This document shows positions 24,201 through 37,770 of a stretch of 64,000 bases of DNA, piece after piece. The notes beneath the pieces were generated by a model. That model did no database searches and had not been told where the DNA came from. It saw only the letters and a list, made by a program, of their open reading frames with translations. Position 1 is the stretch's first letter; the number at the start of each line of letters is the position of its first letter. The position numbers were made by a program, and so were the translations under genes. Source of the stretch: Salminus brasiliensis (lineage: Eukaryota > Chordata > Actinopteri > Characiformes > Bryconidae); contig NC_132896.1 of the NCBI RefSeq assembly GCF_030463535.1, forward strand, positions 32,582,477 through 32,646,476, given 5' to 3'.

Positions 24201-26221
24201 ATGTTTTGGACATTTTTTACCTTCTGTTCTACAAATAAACTCTTTAACTCTTTATTGTCAGACAGCATTTCTGCTGACTACTGTGTATTTAAACAAATAC
24301 TGGATTTTCATTGTCTAGGTGTGTGTGGTCACTATGGTTAAATTTCCACAGTAGTAATTGATAATTAATGTTAATATAAATATATAATATATATAATGTA
24401 GTATTATATAATATAGAATGTTAATATTAATGGAAGTTAGTTAATTTTTTTAGATTGGCTGAAAAGTTGTGGCTAAGTTAATGCTTAATTTAATCTAACA
24501 TTGCCTTTAGAACTGCCGTATTTCTAATAATGATCACTGCTGCTAACCTGTTATTGTATTTTTTGTGCTTGTAAATTTGCATTTATGTTTGATTCATATC
24601 GCTATCCAAACAAAAACCCTGTACATTTACATGAGTTATAAAAATAGCATTCATATCTTTCAGTGTAAGTTAAATGCAGATAATTGTGGAATTTTGGAGG
24701 GTTTCTGTTGGTCTGTTCATCGCAGCTGGTACATATAGGAAATGTATTCGGCCTTCGGTCTGTCTTCCTGTCTATCCATCTATATTTCATAGCATAAAGA
24801 ATGAAATTGTACTATATTTAAAGCAATATTTCCAATAATATTTCTTGCTCCCATTTAAAAAATCAAATTTAATAAATAAAAATCCAGAAATGTTGAATTT
24901 GATGTTGCAGTTTTGTGTTTGTCTTACTGTGCCGTATATGCACCTCTTACTCTGATATTATTTATCTTACCAATACATTTAGCTTGTAAAACCTTCAGAT
25001 CCCATTAGAACAAGTGCAGGGAAGCATAATTATGATGAAGAAATTGAAGAAATAATAAGAATTTCTCATTCTGAAGAGAGTAGTAAAGATCTTGTGAGCT
25101 TGTTTGAAGAACAAAGCTTGGTTCTAGATTTGTCCTAGACTCTCCCAGCCAGCGCAGCATGGATATGTCCAATTCCATCACCAGCTCACCTGATTCCACA
25201 TCATCAACCAAACCATCTGTTGAATGATAACTATAAATAATGCTAGACTCCCATGAGGAGAGCTTTGGAAATGTTTTAATGAGCACAGTGATGGACAACC
25301 ATGACATATTTGTATTTATTCTAATATTAGCATTTTACTGAGTGCAAAGGGCTTCAAAAAAGCAGCTGTTGATCAATTTACAATTTTTTCTCAATTTATT
25401 TGATGGGTTGTTTTGCTACACCAGGTACTATTTTGGTTTAATGATTTTACATAAATATATACTATACTTAATATATATGAAATATACATGTACTATTATC
25501 TTAGATATAGTACACATAAAACACATTTTTGTATTTTTGTCAATAAAAAGGCATAATAGTTAAACATGGAATATGAAACATAGGCTTCAGCATAGATTTT
25601 AACAGTAAAATATACCTATACTTAAATAATGCTTCACAATGTAAGCTCACACCAGCCGACCTGTCTAAAGTGTGCTTTGACCTGAGCTCTATTGCTGAGC
25701 ACTATTTTTCTGCCATTCTGAATTACATTAACATTTACAGCCGCAGCTCTAACTGTTTGACCTGATGGTTTACCAAAACAAACTTGACCTAGCTTCATTT
25801 CAGACGTCAACATCTGTTACTGATCTGAATTTACAGCAATAGCAAAGCAAATAAAAAATAAAATAAAATAAAAATATACAAAAAAATGCAAGGCAATTTC
25901 ATCAAATTTATATTAAAAAAAGTACATAAAAACAACAAATTGAATAAGTCGTAATGTACATTAAGGACTGAGATGTTTAACTGATGATAACCTGGACAAT
26001 ATAGTACACAATGTAAGGTGAAAACTCCACATATAAAGCTAGGACTGTCAATCATCTAGGGAGAGTGGAACAGATGCATTGATGTGGTCTAAACATGTAC
26101 ATGTACACCAGTCCTATAGTATCTGTCCACTAATCTATATATTAGTCCCAGGTTGGTCTGCTTTCTGCCTCTCTCCATGGTGCTGAGACAGACATGTGTT
26201 GCTCTCCATGGTGCTGGAAAC

Positions 26222-26463
26222 CACATGCCTTATGCCTCAACATTTACATTTACATTTATGGCATTTAGCTGACGCTCTTGTCCAGAGCGACTTACAAGGT
26301 AACTCGTATTACAGAGGAGGGTCAGTGTAGTGGTAGGAGTCTTGCTCAAGGACTCTTATTGGTGTAGCGCAGCATAGTCACCCAGACCGGAAATCGAACC
26401 CCAGTCTCCCACATGGTGTGGTAGCTCAGTGGCAAGTAGTGATGTTATCTGTTGCGCCACACC
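26222..26463 (-). mobile_element. tRNA-derived SINE, minus strand
   Basis: Read on the minus strand: a tRNA-like head with GAGCTACC and GGTTCGATTTCC, a body with GTCTGGGTGACTATGCTGCG, and a tail GTAAGTCGCTCTGGACAAGA ending in short TAAATG repeats. Same family as the elements at 33945 and 37027. Confidence 0.8.
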
Positions 26464-27269
26464 AAACACTTAACCAACCACTTAACTCAACACAAAATAA
26501 TGATTGCAGTCCTCTTTCTAATTAAAATTATTTTAATTAATATCACATTGTCTCACTCGATGTCCAATTTGCTGAATAAATGTAGAAGTAGGGACATTAT
26601 CTTGAACTGGATGTATGTACAGCAGCAAATTTCTTAATTCTGAAGTGCTCTACAGGAGGCAATTTTAAATATGAAATCATTGCATGTTTTAGAATTTCTA
26701 TGCTTTTATAGAAAGAAAATAAGGCAAACATAGTTATTGTGCAATTAGTTTCGCGTTAAAATAAGCAAATAAACAGTACTTATGCTTTAAAACCTGTAGA
26801 GAAGTTGTTCTCTGTAGACGATGTAAATCTAAAACATATGTCATTTGACCAGGGGTGTCCAAACTTTTGCATGAGAGTGTATATAAACCTCTAACCTGAA
26901 AGCAACTTTAGACCACCTTCGATAAGCAAGAAGAGGAGAATAATAGCTGCAGTGTTGCACTCCACCACTAGGGGGCATCTGAGTTCCACACACTCCAGCA
27001 CATCAGCACATCTGGAGGAATGGTGTCTGGAACTTGCAGCTGGGAATGAAGGGGACGCGTGCAGCAAGACTTGATCAACTGATCTGAATCAATTAAGCAG
27101 CCAATAAGTCCAAATCTGATCAGCTGTTCTCAGACCTGTCTCTTACCTCCTCTGATCACACTGGAGACAAGAGGAACAGCTGCTGCCCACATGCTCCTCC
27201 TCTAATCCTCCCCTAAGTACCAACCCTTCTATGTAGTGATTTCTGCTGACAACAGGCCTTCAACCACAC

Positions 27270-27273
27270 ACAT

Positions 27274-27308
<35 letters not shown>
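27270..27308. repeat. (CA)n microsatellite
   Basis: About 19 CA units. Confidence 0.95.
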
Positions 27309-27309
<1 letters not shown>

Positions 27310-27690
27310 CTTGTCTAGTCTCGGTAGTGAAGTACTACCAATAGAATAGGACTCTCTGGAGCAGATAAACATGAACCTCTTGGCACCATGCTGCCTAATG
27401 CCAGGCGTGGGCTAGGGAGCAGTGGAAGAACCGTGTTCTCTGGAATAATGGATGGTGCTCCATCTAATACGTTTGGGAAGAGTTTGGGAGTTGGGGGTGA
27501 GATGGGGTGGTGATCATCCAACATCCTGACCTCATTAATGATCTAGTCAATAAATGCAATCAAACTCTCAAAGCAAATCTTCCCCCAAATCTAGTAGAAA
27601 GCCATCTCTGGATAATCTTATATCTGTAATTGCAGGTGTCCCATTACTTTTGTCCACTTTGTCCATACCTTTGGGACATATAGTGTATCT
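27309..27690. repeat. Interspersed DNA-repeat copy
   Basis: Shares phrases such as TAATGCCAGGCGTGGGCTAG and GGTGATCATCCAACATCCTG with 37490-37770. Its right end reads GGTGTCCCATTACTTTTGTC followed by ATATAGTGTAT, the kind of terminus carried by fish non-autonomous Tc1-like elements. Other partial copies lie near 29520-29760, 40128-40335, 52862-53090 and 60089-60310. Confidence 0.55.
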
Positions 27691-29499
27691 TGTGAACTAG
27701 TTAAATGAAGGTTAATTGTTCTATGCACTCCAGCCACTTACAGCACAGCTTTACTTTAATGAAGTATTGATTGACCATATATATATATATGTATGTATTC
27801 ATATATTTATCAGATGGTCTAAGAGTTTCTGCACAGGGCTGTTTATCCGAGTTTCCATTCACTTTCCATTCGCATTATGAGTGCAGCAATTTCTCACACT
27901 TCCTCTGGGCTGCCACAGAAAGACAGTCGCTGTGGTTTTTAACTGCAGACTGTAAGATCTCACACCATAGCACCCTCTGCTCTTGTGAGCATAGAAATCT
28001 TACACACCATCTTAAAGACCTGAGACCCTTAAACTGCTAAGAAAACAAAACTGTTCTGACCAGAAGTCACTGTTGACTTCTGGTTAGAACAAATTCAAAG
28101 TAAAGATCTGATCCATTATTGCATTTGTTTTGTTAACATAGCAAAACAAATCCCCAAAGCTTTATTGTTTTGAGGATTTTATGGACATGTGGAAATTATG
28201 TTTCTATAAAAGCAGGTAATGACCCATCCCACCTCAGCATCACCCCCTGAACTCCTGGAAACTTCACCATAACTAGCACAAAACACAAGAATTTAATTCC
28301 TGCTATGTTATCGGTTATTGGAAAACTCCATTTTTATCACTGTATCTTAAACCCCTCAATCAATAAACCAGCTTCCCCACCTCATACACATCTTCTGATA
28401 TTACGCCTCTTTTCAAATTATCAGCTTTTTTTTTTTTAAATTGCTTTGTAAGTAATTTCTTCTTCCTTCAGCTAGACACGTCCCATGCCGGCCTTTAGGT
28501 AAAGAACCACTGTGCTCTGAACAGAGGAATTAACATGAACCCACACACATACACATACACTCTGTATACACACTATATACACACATGAAGGTCATGGGTC
28601 AGGAGTAAGAACCTCCAGCAGTATTCCACCACTGTGCATTACCATTTACACTGATACATTTATTATGTTTTACACTTCAGGAGACCAGACTGTTATGAGT
28701 CTTTACTTTAAATAGATCTATTGTACTTCTTGTAAAGTGTAAAGTGTAAAGTGTAAGGTGGAGATCAACAAATAAAGGTTTATAATAATAATAATAATAG
28801 TAAACATTAATAATAAACATTAAGGATTAAGGATTAAGGAACATTAAGGATGTAATAATATAACATATAAATATCACTGATAGGGTCGAGGAAAAAAGTC
28901 ATTCATATTCGCTACATAATCGAAATATGACTGTGATATGACTGTGCTTATTCAGATTCAGCCATGATTACAGTCTGCTAGGAGAAGTGACGTTGAAGTT
29001 TGTCATTCCCCAAATCCATCAGCATTGTGCTTTTGTACCTCTTCATTGGACAGCACTGAACCTTTTTACAGTACAGAGTATGTTCGCATGCCGTGTCTGA
29101 AAAACAAAACAAAAAAAAAATAAATAGAAATAGCTGAGCATCCTGTGGAAACTTTGACGTGTTGGGTTGTTTTTCTCAGAAGCCCGACCCTTCAGTGATG
29201 CAGGGGCTAAAAGATCAAGGCGTTGAGGACTCAGAGCTGCGAAAACCACCAACGGCTAAAACACCACCACAGGCAGAGACGTTCACTGACACGTCAAATC
29301 AAGAAACATCGAACACATGCACACACAAATGCACGTACACACTCACCCCTTGCATATTTAAAAGAATGAGCTCATCATAATAATTAAAAATATGTATTAA
29401 TATCAATACAGACAGCCAAACCTAGTTCCTCTTTCTCACGGAGGACTTCAGCGACTTTAAACTACAGCTATACCTTTAATATTAAGTGTTAAAATCCCT

Positions 29500-29760
29500 A
29501 AAATCCCTACCAATAGACTGAGGAGCAAAGGGTATAAAGCCCTCCAGCACTGGGCTGTGGAGCAGTGGATCTGCATTCTCTGGAGTGATGGAGCTCATCC
29601 GAACAATCATCCAAGTCTCCCCAGAAGAGTAGAAGCTGCTCCAGCAGCAAAGGGGAACAACCTCACTATTGATAACCTTGATTTTAGAAGAAATGCTAGA
29701 TATTCAGGTGTCTATAAGCCCCTAAACTTGGACAACGGGCTCTGATTTTTGAAGTCAAGT
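29500..29760. repeat. Interspersed DNA-repeat copy (partial)
   Basis: Shares GTATAAAGCCC, GGAGCAGTG and TTCTCTGGAGTGATGGAGCT with the family copies at 27309 and 37490. No coding potential. Confidence 0.5.
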
Positions 29761-32016
29761 GTTGCCTGACTGCTTTGGGGGAAGGGGAAGAGCGAGAGAG
29801 AGGGAGGGTGAAAAAGAGAGCGAGAGAGAGATGATTTGTAAATGTGATTACATAGTGGTGGAGGAGGAGCCCCAGTGAGAACTGAAGCTAACTCTGCCCA
29901 TATATAGATATTATAGAAGCTATTTCAGTATTACAGCTTAGTGTTCCGATGTTGCAGCTTTTACAGACCCTAGTATTATCCAGCCATGGCAGTTCTTTAT
30001 ATCATATAGCACTTTTTATTTCCCACTGACATCTCCAACACATGCTAAAGCATCATTGAGATATAGTTCACTACAGTAAATGAAAAATTTACTAGATGTA
30101 TCTAATCAGTCACAAATAGTGGCCTAGGTTTTCTGTAAATGGCCCAGGATAGCGTTCAGTCCAGCTTTCAGTATTTGTCACCTATCCCAAACTGAACCAG
30201 ACCAGTGGATGCGTCAAACTGAAGTGTAAGCAGGGCAGGAAGACTTGTTTTTTAGAACTATAGAGCTGGCTTTAGTAGGGTTTTTGTCTGTGGTGAGTGT
30301 TAGTCACATCCAGCTAGGCCTGTGCTTGACCTTGACCTTCTCATCGAAAACAATGAATGAGCACAGCACTGGAGTTAGATGGTGTAAAGATTTGACTGAG
30401 TGTCAGAATCAGCTCTTTCTGCAGCGGTAGTTTAACATGCAGCATAGCTGGATTCTTATTTGGTGGCATGTTAGGTCTGACCAGCATCAAGGAGATACTG
30501 CCACCTATGGACTTTACTATTGTGTTGTTTAACCCCCTGAACCACAGGTTTAATCTTGTGTTATTGATTCTAAAATAGAAACTATCATAAATGTATCTTG
30601 TAACCATTTAGCATTCAGTCCCACAGGGTTCTATTTTAGGGCCTATGAAAGTGATATTGACTGTGAGAGGGAAGTAGCTATAAGGGTGAATACCTGCGGT
30701 GTGGGTCTATGTACATGGTTTAGGAGGTGGGTGGTGGGGGGTGGTGGTATTGTTGTCATCTCTTGGCAGCCAATAATAAATATGCCACTTAGTCAATTCA
30801 ATCGTGCTTAGGGCCACTAAAAGGCTTGAGTCAGCCATGCAATATAGGACTCTCCAGATGCAGGCGCTGTGTGTTGGTAATTAATATGTGTGATCTTTTG
30901 AACATGCTGATTTTGATTGGCTGGTACTGAGGCCATGAATAAATATTCTATAGCATTAAACAGCATGGCACTAAAAATGCATGATGTAGTGCTGATACTG
31001 CCAAGTGTTATGAATCTGGACATTAAACCCAAATCTGAAAACAGGGTGTGTTAAATAAGCTGTTAGTAAAACATTTTTTTAATTTATGAGAGTAAAAAAC
31101 TGAAGTGTAGACTCACAAACATTCGAGATCATGATGTTAAACTGTTGTGTAACTTACTGTAGGTATACTGTGTCTGTTTTCTGATTATTTTTACACACAG
31201 TAAAAAAATCTATTAAATATGATCTATGCAAAAATAATGTTACTTTAAATGTGCTATGTATTTTTATCCCCAGTGTGCAAAATTTGCAAATGTCATATTT
31301 AAGTGACTTATTTTGGCTTTACAATGAACATATATTATCACATTAACACAGGTGTAAAGATGAGTGAAAATACAGAATATGTATAAACTAAAAATATAAA
31401 ATATTCAGATCTTACAATGTTGTCTTGCTATTTACATTTAGGCATATAGAATTGATTTATTATTTTATTTTTCTATTTATATTTAGAGAAGTTTTATAAA
31501 AAGTTTACATTTTGCAAAATGACCTTTAACAGTTTTTTTATTTCTTTTTTATAATTGTAGTTATATGAGTGTATTTATGAATGGCCAATAATTCATTTAT
31601 ACATATATAATACTTATATACATATATAAGTATTTGTTAAACATCAAAAACTAGACCTTTCATCTTATGTTGATTGTGTTTACTCTGACCTTTCCTATAC
31701 TAATAGCTAATGTTTTACCTCAGATTTTGTCTAAACGTGGTGAGAAATGAGTAATGAGATGTTATATTTTTAGAATTTTTGAGGGAGGAAGAAAAACTGA
31801 ATACTTTTGACACAATTTTATATAAACTCATAAGTAATTTTAAAAAGTGTGACATTAAAGAGCTTAGATTTGTAAATAGCATTACAGAAAAGCTTTGGTT
31901 ATGGGCTGGTTTGAGGACCATAAGCAAAAGCATTTCTCAGTTAAATGATGCATCTATGAGGTAACACTGCTGCATTTACCTACTCTTTTCAGCACTGACT
32001 TCTGGTGGCCAAACCT

Positions 32017-32108
32017 GTGATGTGTCAGCCAATGAGGTGAACATACTTTGAGCCCAACTGACTTCAAATATCTGCTGCTTTGGACATTTGAAGATTTCAC
32101 TGTTTCTA
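32017..32108 (+). promoter_or_regulatory. Gene 6 proximal promoter
   Basis: GTGA at 32017 and CAGCCAATGAGG with CCAAT at 32029-32033, 80 bp before the start position. The CTTCCT element of the other genes is degenerate here (ACTTCAAA). Confidence 0.45.
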
Positions 32109-35100
32109 GTGTTTCGAGTCTGGATTCTTATTCTGTGTTTCTACAAGATGAGTAAGTTTTAAAAGTTTATAATATATTTATCGTATAAAACAAATAAAAC
32201 CTTGTAGCACATTTGGCTGATAGAATTAAATTAGTTAAAACACATGATTATTCTTATTATTGTTGTTATTATTTTTGCTTTAACTGTGTATTTATTCCTT
32301 GTATCTCCGTTTTACACTTGTGTAAAAAAAAAAAAAAATGTTCCTTTTCTTATGAAGCTGGAATTTTGGAAATTGGTATAAACACTACAGTGTTCTTGTA
32401 GATCCTGTACAAATGATGCATCTCCACCACCTGGTATCATTTGTCTTTGCTGAGCCTGGGGAAGCAGTCACTCTTCAGTGCACAATTGGAAAAAAGTCCA
32501 GTGAACTTTTTCTTTGGTACAAGCAGAGATTGGGACACACTCCTCAGCAGGTAGGGTTGTCGGGACCACGGTTAGATCCCATACTTTTTCCACCATTCCA
32601 AGAGTCTGGCTTCAAACTAGAGAGAACGGACAAAACCATTTCTCTGACTATCCCATGTGCTACTAAAGATGATGAAGGAATGTACTTCTGCGGATCATCT
32701 CTGGTGAATGTGATCACATTCTTCAGTGGGAGCTTCTTAGCTGTGACAGGTAATTATTTATTTCACCTACACGGTTAGGTTTAGATATTTTTACAGCAAT
32801 AGAAAACCAACCTTGCACATTTGTCACATGCATTCACTATTTTATGAATATTTTATGAATATTACTATGCTATCTCGAGACTTTTCAGCTAATTATTTCA
32901 CTGTAAAAATATATGTATTTTTTTTAATGTAAAAGCCCATGTTCTACAGTTTAACATTTAATGTTAATAGTTCAACGGTATGTTTTTAAGATAGATATGT
33001 ACATTTCTATTCTGGCACTTCTAAAAGCATACACCCATGTATTATTATTATAAACTACAATAAATGTTGTACTGTATGTGTACTGAGAAGTGATTGGTAT
33101 ATTTAAAAATATTCACAAAGTTCACATACAACATTTTTATTAGCTAATAATTATCATTTATTTCACCTACACGGATACATTTCATCTTTTTACAGCAATA
33201 CAAAACATTTTTTTAACAAAGTAATCAGAGGTAGGTGACTGGAATTGGCATGAACAGGTCCAAAAACATCTAATCTTTGTATTATTTTAAACAGGTGATC
33301 CAGATATGAACTTTTATAATTTATCGCTACTCCAAACACCAGCATCTGCATCGGTTCCTCCAGGAGAGTCGGTGACTCTGCAGTGCACAGTCCTCTCTGA
33401 GATCCATTCAGAAGATCTCAGGGTGCTCTGGTTCAGATCTGCTGCAGGACGATCCTTTCCTGAAATCATCTACACTGATCACAACAGCAGCAGCAGCCGT
33501 CAGTGTGAGACCAGCTCCTCTCCACACAGCTGTGTGTACAACTTCTCCAAGAACATCCTCAACGACAGTGATGCTGGAACTTACTACTGCGCTGTGAGCA
33601 CCTGTGGGAAGATCCTTTTTGGAAACGGAACAGCAGTAGATCTGAGTGAGCATTACAGACCGCTCACTATGACTATGTAACTATTTCCCTCCCAAACAAC
33701 AAACAATATCCACAAACCTCTAAAAATAACAGGGCTGAGTTTTTGTATAGTCTGATGATTGACCTTGGCGGGTTTCCTTCAGGTCCATCAAATATATCTG
33801 AAGGGCTTGTACTGTAAGAAGTTTTTTTTTCCAGTCCATCATCACAGAGTACAACCTAAGATACATTTTACACATACAAGTTTTGACTGAACATTGTCAT
33901 TGCTGACATTTCCATTTCCATTCCTTCGGCTGATGCTCTAATTCATTTACATTTACGGCATTTAGCTGACGCTCTTATCAAGTTGCCCAAGGGCTCTTAT
34001 TGGTGTAGCACAGCACAGTCACTCAGGCCGGGCCTCGAACCCCAGTCTCCCACATGGTATGGTAGCTCACTGGCAGGTAGTGGTGTTATCTGTTGCACCA
34101 CACCAACCACATACAGAGCAGTTCAGAACAATTCAGAGCAACATACATTTGCCAGATGCTGATTAAACCTGGTTTTTAAGTAATTTAAGTGTACCACAAA
34201 GGGCCATAGAATAACTATGTTTGGTTGAATGAAGAACTGTTTAAATACAGGAGATGAGGGTATGACGACCCATCAATTTAGTAAAGTTGAAGTTTTTTTC
34301 ACATTTATTTTTTTTTACAAAAATGGTTGTAAATGAACTAAAATGGTTCTGTGGCATTGTTCAAAGAATCCTTTGAAGCACCTTTATTTTTAAATGTTGC
34401 TTTTTTGTAATTACATAAAATGTATAAAATATGTTTATTAATCTAAAGTAAGCATTCTTGTTACATTTATATTTTCATTTGAATATAGAATTTACAGTGT
34501 TTAAAAAATTTGATTTATATAGTTTTGTCCCAATCATATTTTGTTGTTATTGAAAATTATTGAAAATTAATACTCATAGATAGAACATAGATACACTGTT
34601 AGGCCTCTTTAAGTTAAATACCTGTGTAAAATGTGTAAAAAAACAACATGCTTACAGTGTTTTATTTTTATTACATTCATCCAACAGTGCGGCCTGTGAA
34701 TTCCTCAATCATTTACCTCGCAGTTGCTTTGGGAATGTGTGTAGTTGTGATCTCGGCTCAAGCCGTTGTGATCTGTAAAAGGAAAAGCTGTGGTCACTGT
34801 GGTGGTAAGTAAGTCAGATCATTGAGATTTTGTGATGTTGGGAGGAATTAACTTCAACTACTTAACTAACAAGCTCATATTACTGGTACAAGTTTTTCTT
34901 TAGTTAGAAATGTTCTTTTCCTAATTTACTTCCCAGTTTAGTCATTGACAGTTCCCACCCACTAGCTAAGACTCCCCCATCTCACAATGCTACAAGACAT
35001 GATGAGTAAAGGCCAGCATATGCTTCCCCTGAGACACATAAACCTAGTCAGCAGCAGCTATCAACATAATTGGATACCTGAACATGCTTCAACAGTAAGT

Positions 35101-36152
35101 GCATTTCTGCATCAGTGAGCAGACACCCAATCTCAATCAAATCAAACATCCCCTGACAGTAAGGGTAAGGGTGATTGCTCTCTCTTGGACTCTCAGCCCC
35201 GGAAGGATTGAACCCATGATCCCCCAATGATAGCGCCATTAATTATTATTACTAGCTTATTAGCATATTTGTTAGTTACAGGAAATAGAAATTAAATTAA
35301 CTTAATGCTCATTACATGGTGGACAGAAAAAACATACTGTGCCACTGTGCATCCCCCACACATACAGGCACGCCATATAAAGCACCCACCCATCCTCCCT
35401 CCTTTAGCAAATGTCATTGTGGTTCAAAAGCAACTCATACAAAAGAGTTTAGATCATTCTTCCTATAAATATACAGTATACTCTGGAAATTTTGAAATAT
35501 GAATGATGATAACTGTGGCACCAAAGATCATGTGTGGTTTGAGTGGTATGTCATTTCTGACAGTAGTGGTTTTTTGGTGGTTGAGATCTCACAGATATAA
35601 ACACACAGTCTGTTTATCCGAAGCCAGGATTGAGATGCATTGGAATACAAATATGTGGTATATTACATTGACAGTTTACATGTTGGTGCTAACTGTTTCT
35701 CAGTATTACTGAGCTCTGCTAAAGCCTGAGTAGACTGATAAATCACTGTGCTATTCAGTTATTATTATTATTATTATTATTATTATTTTTAATCAGTTTT
35801 TAATCTCAGTGTTACTGAACTCTACTAAAGCCTGAGTAACTTTTTAGTTATATTGTTACCAACCTATGACTTTAAATTGTGCTTATTTTCACTAGAGAGA
35901 CATCGTCAAGGTAATGTGGCACAGATGAGAGCCAATCAGGTACGGTCCTGCCACTACATACACAAACTCATGATGTGCGTTAACAGTCCTATGGTGTTTA
36001 ATGTTCAATGTCTGTTCCCGCAGGCCCAAAATGCTGCAGAGCTTAACTATGCTGCTTTACATTTCTCAAAGAGGGAAACCACAAGCGGAAGAAGAGAGCC
36101 GCCACAACTGAGCTTATATTCTGAAGTGAAGTGCGCCACCAACGCTGACTGA
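32109..36152 (+). CDS. nitr: Gene 6: NITR, inhibitory, start codon GTG instead of ATG
   Basis: Exons 32109-32151 leader, 32402-32749 V, 33295-33645 I, 34688-34804 TM, 35896-35939 and 36024-36152 tail; 343 aa if translation starts at the GTG. The leader aligns without gaps to those of genes 3 and 5, with GTG at their ATG. No in-frame ATG lies between an upstream TGA (near 32053) and this point. Everything after it is open and spliceable: V with LQC, LWYKQ, EGMYFCG and J-like FFSGSFLAV; I with the shared block and the most canonical J-like tail, ILFGNGTAV; an uncharged TM; tail ITIMs LNYAAL and SLYSEV. AATAAA lies at 36471. It may be a recent pseudogene, use an unseen upstream leader exon, or carry a non-ATG start. 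Confidence 0.72.
33945..34110 (-). mobile_element. tRNA-derived SINE, minus strand, 5' shortened
   Basis: In the I-to-TM intron of gene 6. Same family as 26222: TTACGGCATTTAGCTGACGC at the left and GTAGCTCACTGGCAGGTAGT at the right, read in reverse. An internal part is missing compared with the 26-kb copy. Confidence 0.75.
35759..35788. repeat. (ATT)n microsatellite
   Basis: About nine ATT units inside the gene 6 intron before the first tail exon. Confidence 0.9.
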
Positions 36153-36627
36153 GAAGTTGTCTAAAGGCAATCTCTAAAAGCCCATGACCTACAGTTTAAC
36201 ATTTTACAACCTCTCTTTATCCTTAATAATTCTACTGTATATTTTTAAGATAGATACATGTGCATTTCTATTCTGATTAACTGCCTCTTTAAAAAAAAAA
36301 AGCATACACCCATGTAATATCCTTATAATCTGCAATATACATTGTACTGTATGTGTACTGAAAAGTGATTGGTGTATTTTAAAATATTCACAAAGTTCAC
36401 ATATAGCTTTTTTTTTTATAACAAAATATAATAAATAATAATCTGTTTTATATCCCACTTTGTTATTTCAAATAAAGTAACAGAAATGTCTGAATGAACT
36501 GAATTCTGATTTTAAATAAATTAATATATATGTTTAGATTTCCATAAGTATCCACACTTTACTTTTGCAGGGGGTAATGGGGCTCTTGGTGGCTACAGAG
36601 GCGAACGCATGAAAAAAAAAAAACACC

Positions 36628-36960
36628 ATGTGACTGTCGCCAGCCAATGACGTCAACCTCAAGAGCCCAGCTATCTATTACAGTGTGTAGTGGTATATAT
36701 TTAGTTTCTATAATAATAAACATTTTAGTTTCTAATAAACACTGCTTATTTTAGGGTGATGGCTTCAAGTTTTTTAGATCTTCAGCTGTTTCTTATTTTG
36801 GGCTTTTGAAATGCGCTGGTTTATTCTTGGTCTTCTACTTCATACTAACTTCATGACTTCATCTCATTTTATAGATCCTTTTAAAGCTGTGGATCTTTAT
36901 GAGCATGATTTGACTCAATTAGGTCTGCGGCAAGTATAACTCTTCACTACAGACTTGCAG
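36628..36960 (+). pseudogene. Broken NITR: promoter, leader and start of V exon
   Basis: The promoter layout is present (GTGACTGT, then CCAAT at 36644-36648). A leader-like ATG lies at 36811 with a hydrophobic stretch (RWFILGLLLH). A splice acceptor at 36874 is followed by the start of a type A V exon (DPFKAVDLYEHD). The frame shifts shortly after and meets TAA. In the shifted frame the LHC cysteine codon reads TAC (LHY). Homology stops at about 36960. Most of V and all of I and TM are gone. Confidence 0.75.
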
Positions 36961-37026
36961 TATTGAAATTAACCTAAATTGTTATGTAAATATACATAAA
37001 CACATAATACTTTATATACAGTAAAA

Positions 37027-37252
37027 CAGTGTGGCACAACTGATAACACCACTACCTGCCACTGAGCTACCACACCACGTGGGAGACTGGGGTTCAATTC
37101 CTGGTCTGGGTGACTATGCTGCGCTACACCAATAAGAGTCCTTGGTCAAGACTCCTAACACTACACTGACCCACCTCTGTAATACAGGTAACCTTGTAAG
37201 ATGCTCTGGATAAGAGTGTCAGCTAAATGCCACAAATGTAAATGTAAATATA
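37027..37252 (+). mobile_element. tRNA-derived SINE, plus strand
   Basis: Head with CCACTGAGCTACCACACCA and GGTTCAATTCCTGG, body GTCTGGGTGACTATGCTGCG, tail with GATAAGAGTGTCAGCTAAAT and short TAAATG units. Lies inside the broken NITR locus, so it probably entered after or during its decay. Confidence 0.82.
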
Positions 37253-37318
37253 AAACACATGATGACAGTAAGACTCTGGTGGTCAAACATGGTTATAGTC
37301 AGTCAGAAAGAGCTGTGC

Positions 37319-37345
37319 CACTTTTGCCAGCCAATGAGGTTTGTC
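37319..37345 (+). promoter_or_regulatory. Orphan NITR-type CCAAT element
   Basis: CACTTTTGCCAGCCAATGAGG with CCAAT at 37331-37335 repeats the promoter layout of the functional genes, but no leader exon follows. It suggests a second lost gene next to the one at 36628. Confidence 0.45.
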
Positions 37346-37489
37346 TTTTAAGGTTAGGATACTAAGCCAACTCAATGTTTTAGTCTTGCTTTTAGTTTAT
37401 TTTTTAATCAAGTTAGTTTAATCAAGTTTAATCAAGTAACCTGTTGGTTTTTGGCTTTCGATTCGACACACACTGCTTGTCTAGTCCCT

Positions 37490-37770
37490 GTCGAGAAGTA
37501 TTGTCAATGTAATAACGTAAACCTACTGGCTCTATGCCTAATGCCAAGTGTGGGCTAGAGGGGTATAAAGCCCCCCATCAGTGAACTGTGGAGCAGTGTA
37601 ATTGAGTTCTCTGTAATGATGATGCTCCATACAGCATTTTTGGGACGATTGGGGGTGAGGTGAGTTGGTGATCATCCAACATCCTGACATCAATAACACT
37701 CTCGCCACTGAATGCAATCACATTATCACAGCAATGTTTCAAAATCTGATAGAAAGCCCTCCGTGGACAC
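37490..37770. repeat. Interspersed DNA-repeat copy
   Basis: Counterpart of 27309-27690, with shared GGTGATCATCCAACATCCTG and flanking phrases. Lies between the orphan CCAAT element and the orphan tail exon. Confidence 0.5.

Larger units (their letters stand above)
24201..32108. other. Long gene-free stretch between genes 5 and 6
   Basis: Nearly 8 kb without a recognisable exon on either strand. The left 900 bases resemble the flank of gene 3. The rest holds a minus-strand SINE (26222-26463), a (CA)n run, two copies of an interspersed DNA-repeat family and low-complexity A/T sequence. Open frames in it are short and show no family motif. Confidence 0.55.

Noticed and set aside
24201-32108. 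Search for a further receptor or non-receptor gene in the long gap
   Set aside because: No Ig-domain cysteine/tryptophan pattern, TM-tail exon or other recognisable domain in any frame; open frames are short and coincide with repeats.
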